Part shown: positions 61,776 to 64,000 of the stretch, piece after piece | Position numbering within the stretch: the stretch's first letter is position 1 | How the letters are laid out: each line of letters starts with the position of its first letter | Origin: Cordilura impudica | Taxonomy: Eukaryota > Arthropoda > Insecta > Diptera > Scathophagidae | Direction of reading: 5' to 3' | NCBI GenBank assembly: GCA_963682025.1 | Contig: OY821517.1 | Coordinates: 227,749,472-227,813,471, forward strand | Length of the DNA: 64,000 bases | Translations under genes and position numbers: made by a program | The notes under the pieces: generated by a model | What the model was told of the DNA's origin: nothing | What the model saw: the letters and a program-made list of their open reading frames with translations, nothing else | Databases searched by the model: none

Positions 61776-62741
61776 TAGTGAAAATATTTTGCTTCTATTA
61801 AAAAACTTTTTTTATATAAATAAAAAAATTAAATAGCATATTCAATTCATTATATCATTTTCAAATAAATAAACAGAAATATTAGTAAAAAAAAAATAGA
61901 GATATTAAACATAAGCATAAAATCATCCTGTCAAACACGAAGTAATTTGTTTTTTTCTATTCTTCTTTGTGTTTTTCGCTCATTTTGACAGAGATGTCAC
62001 TCGTTTACAATTTAAATAAATAGAAAAATAGATTTGTCGACTGTCGTTAAGATGTATGTACTTAGTGAATCACTTAATCCTTAGTGCAAACAGCAATAGC
62101 TGTCGATATATTTTGCGATTGTCGGATCGTTGAAATTTACAGAATCGGACTACAGAAAAAATTAATTTACATTCAATGAATTTTAGAAAACCTCAAATGA
62201 TATTTAAGAATTGCGAACATAAAAATTGTTACATAAATAAACGCAATTTGATGAGAATGTTATTTATATATAAATTTTCACAATTTTTTTTGGATGAATA
62301 TTTGAAGTTTTTCAGAAAATAAAGATAACAAATTATTTTATTTAATATGTTTGGGACGCAAAAACGTTTGGCATCCCTAATTTGATTATATATTATTATA
62401 AATATATTTTCTATGTTTTCCAAATATGGTAATATTTTAATAAAACAGTTGAGAGAGCGTTTTTTTGGTTATTATTTTGTTAACCCATCCGACCTATGTA
62501 TATGTCCGCAATGAAAAAATATTTCGCCAGTTAAAAGAAACTATACAGCCATCTCCAATTAGCATGATTTAATGCATATAGCCACCCTACACAACCATTA
62601 CCTTTGCAATGGAGGTTAGGGCGAGCTATTTAATTAGCAAAAACTAAATTAAACGAGAAGTTATGTCATATAACCGGATACCCTCCACCTCAAACCGAGG
62701 TGGAGGGTATCAAAGATTCGGCACAGCTGAATTTAACATTC
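61776..62741 (+). repeat. Family R copy F
   Basis: Matches copy A 1350-1808 and then the distal part (62440-62680). It ends with 'ccaaaccgaggtggagggta'-type text and the ATTCGGC-ACA-GC(T/C)GAAT palindrome, next to a Tc1 remnant. Confidence 0.75.
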
Positions 62742-63590
62742 TTACTTGTTTAAGTAAGATTTGTTATGGATATCGTATTTTCGAATATTTGTCTTCAGTA
62801 TAGACCACCAATTTTCAATCACATTTAAGTCAAGTGATTGTGCTGGAGTTTGAACTATATGCGGGCATTTCCATATCAACCAAGTCTGTACTAATGGTGA
62901 TTTGTGCTTAGGGTCATTAGCTTGGTAGAAGCGAAAGGCGTCCTCAATTTGCAATTTCGTCGCTCTTTGAATTAGATTTTCTTGGAGAAGTTTCAATAAC
63001 ATGTTTTTCTCCATATTCCCAACGATAAAGGCCAAGTTACCTACTCCATTTGAACACATGCATGCCCAAACCATAGCATTTCCACCACCGTGTTTCATAG
63101 TGGCACGTAAATTGTGCCAAATGTAGGGTCTTCCATCTGGTCCAAATATATTAACTTTCACTTCATCCACAAAAATTACAGTTCTCCAAAATGCTAGACT
63201 CTTATTTAAATGGTCACACGCAAACTGCAGCCATTTTACTCTATTCTTTTAATTTATAAATGGTTTGTTTCGAGGAATTCGGCAATTAAAATCTTCGTCC
63301 CTCAATATTCTGCGAACTGTTTCAGGATGACATGTCTTTCCCAAATATTTTCGGCCATAAAAGTCAGCTTCGGAGCGCTAGACTTTTACGAATTTATTGC
63401 ACTAACCACTTAGCATCACTTTCAGTAAAAATTTTATTTGGAGCTTGTCTACCTTTGTTTTCAACACGATTCTCACCTATGTAAATAGCGTTCAATTATG
63501 TATATGCTGAACTGTTGAAGAGCTTAAATTAACCATTTCAGGAATTTTCCGTGGATGTACGCGGTGCCATGGTTGAAAAAATTCCTTATT
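62742..63590 (-). pseudogene. Tc1-like transposase, C-terminally truncated
   Basis: Reads 63590 to 62742. The N-terminal part is broken by stops and frameshifts: ESDAKWLVQ and TCHPETVRRILRDEDFNCR are readable near 63440 and 63310-63370. From 63225 the frame is open: LAFWRTVIFVDEVKVNIFG (first catalytic D), GGNAMVWACMCSNGVG, YQANDPKHKS (second D) and SLDLNVIENWW (E). About 32 residues lie between the last two acidic residues as I count. The gene is cut by the repeat tail near 62755, so the C-terminus is missing. The DDE transposase would cut and paste its element at TA; this copy is dead. Confidence 0.8.
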
Positions 63591-63689
63591 TTTATTTTTT
63601 TAATGCGTATCAGTCAAAAACACAATTAGGAATGATTACAGATAATAATTTTAAAATTTTAAGCTGAAGACAACAACAACGACAACGGT

Positions 63690-63914
63690 AAAATTAACTG
63701 CATCATTTAAGCTGTGACATGAGTTTTGTACCTTATTTTGCATATTTTAGTTTCTTGAGAGCACTAAGCACATTTTTGTTTTTGTTTTTTTGTTAAATAC
63801 AATTACGACACTATAATATACTAAACCACATTCTTTGTTTTTGTATTTTTAGAACAAAATTTTTAAATGTATAACGGTTTTTGAAAAAAATTTATCTGCA
63901 TCAAATAAGCTGTA
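63690..63914 (-). repeat. Tc1-like terminal repeat with internal direct repeat
   Basis: Outer 'tgcatcaaataagctgta' (63897-63914) and inner 'tgcatcatttaagctgtg' (63699-63716) form the IR/DR arrangement. The same pair with the same spacing occurs at 39293-39515, so both fragments belong to one family. Confidence 0.65.
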
Positions 63915-64000
63915 TGTATGTATATCTAAATACTACACACAAAAAATACAACACCAAAATATTGCAAAATGAACATCAATGTATTTTATATTGCTTTTTT
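63915..64000. other. AT-rich end of window, nothing recognised
   Basis: No feature that I can support in the last 86 bases. Confidence 0.6.

Overview
The window looks like repeat-dense heterochromatin-like or intergenic DNA from a fly (Diptera, probably a brachyceran). The reasons are strong AT bias, mini-me-type dispersed repeats with a (TA)n / GTCY core, 412/mdg1- and Osvaldo/Ulysses-like Ty3/Gypsy elements, two tRNA-Lys primer sites, Tc1 remnants and a Maverick/Polinton. I find no convincing host protein-coding gene. Nearly everything recognisable is a mobile element, and many are nested.

Layout: (1) 1-3559 is a long non-coding dispersed repeat (called family R here) with a TA microsatellite, a short minisatellite and a tRNA-derived SINE-like patch. 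(2) 3564-13502 is a nearly full-length Ty3/Gypsy retrotransposon on the minus strand, with 1509-bp near-identical LTRs, a GCTT target duplication, a tRNA-Lys primer site, gag-pol and an extra proline-rich ORF after pol. (3) 13707-35395 is an older 412/mdg1-like Gypsy relic whose reverse transcriptase was split by a 15.4-kb Polinton. (4) 16259-31700 is that Polinton: 1.3-kb terminal inverted repeats starting AG, 6-bp target duplication AATGAC, chromodomain integrase, protein-primed DNA polymerase B, packaging ATPase, adenain-like protease, double-jelly-roll major capsid protein, penton-like minor capsid protein and several small proteins. (5) 35396-38180 is a badly decayed second Gypsy pol. (6) 39291-39690 and 62742-63914 are two complementary pieces of one Tc1-like family. 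(7) 40139-50713 is a third Gypsy-like element with 2.0-2.2-kb LTRs and a CCAG target duplication, inserted in a mini-me copy. Its gag starts with a canonical RING-H2 finger and ends in a zinc knuckle, and a GGGAAAC slippery site plus stem-loop joins gag to pol. (8) 50714-62740 is layered copies of mini-me/family R with several small inverted-repeat elements inside them, two carrying clear TTA target duplications.

How the genes work together: the Polinton encodes a complete virus-like module (genome replication by protein-primed PolB, integration by a retroviral-type integrase, and packaging and capsid by ATPase, protease, MCP and penton). The polymerase gene carries an in-frame stop and a 58-bp spliceosomal-type intron, so this copy may not be autonomous. 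The LTR elements use standard gag-PR-RT-RH-IN logic. The 9.9-kb element is the youngest by LTR similarity, and the 412-like and 35-38-kb copies are the oldest.

The observations most worth following up are the RING-H2 Gag with its frameshift signal, three covarying hairpins in the LTR leader of the 9.9-kb element, the Polinton TIR-embedded zinc-finger gene with diverging C-termini, and the unassigned Polinton accessory proteins. All comparisons were made by eye from the sequence; no database search was run.
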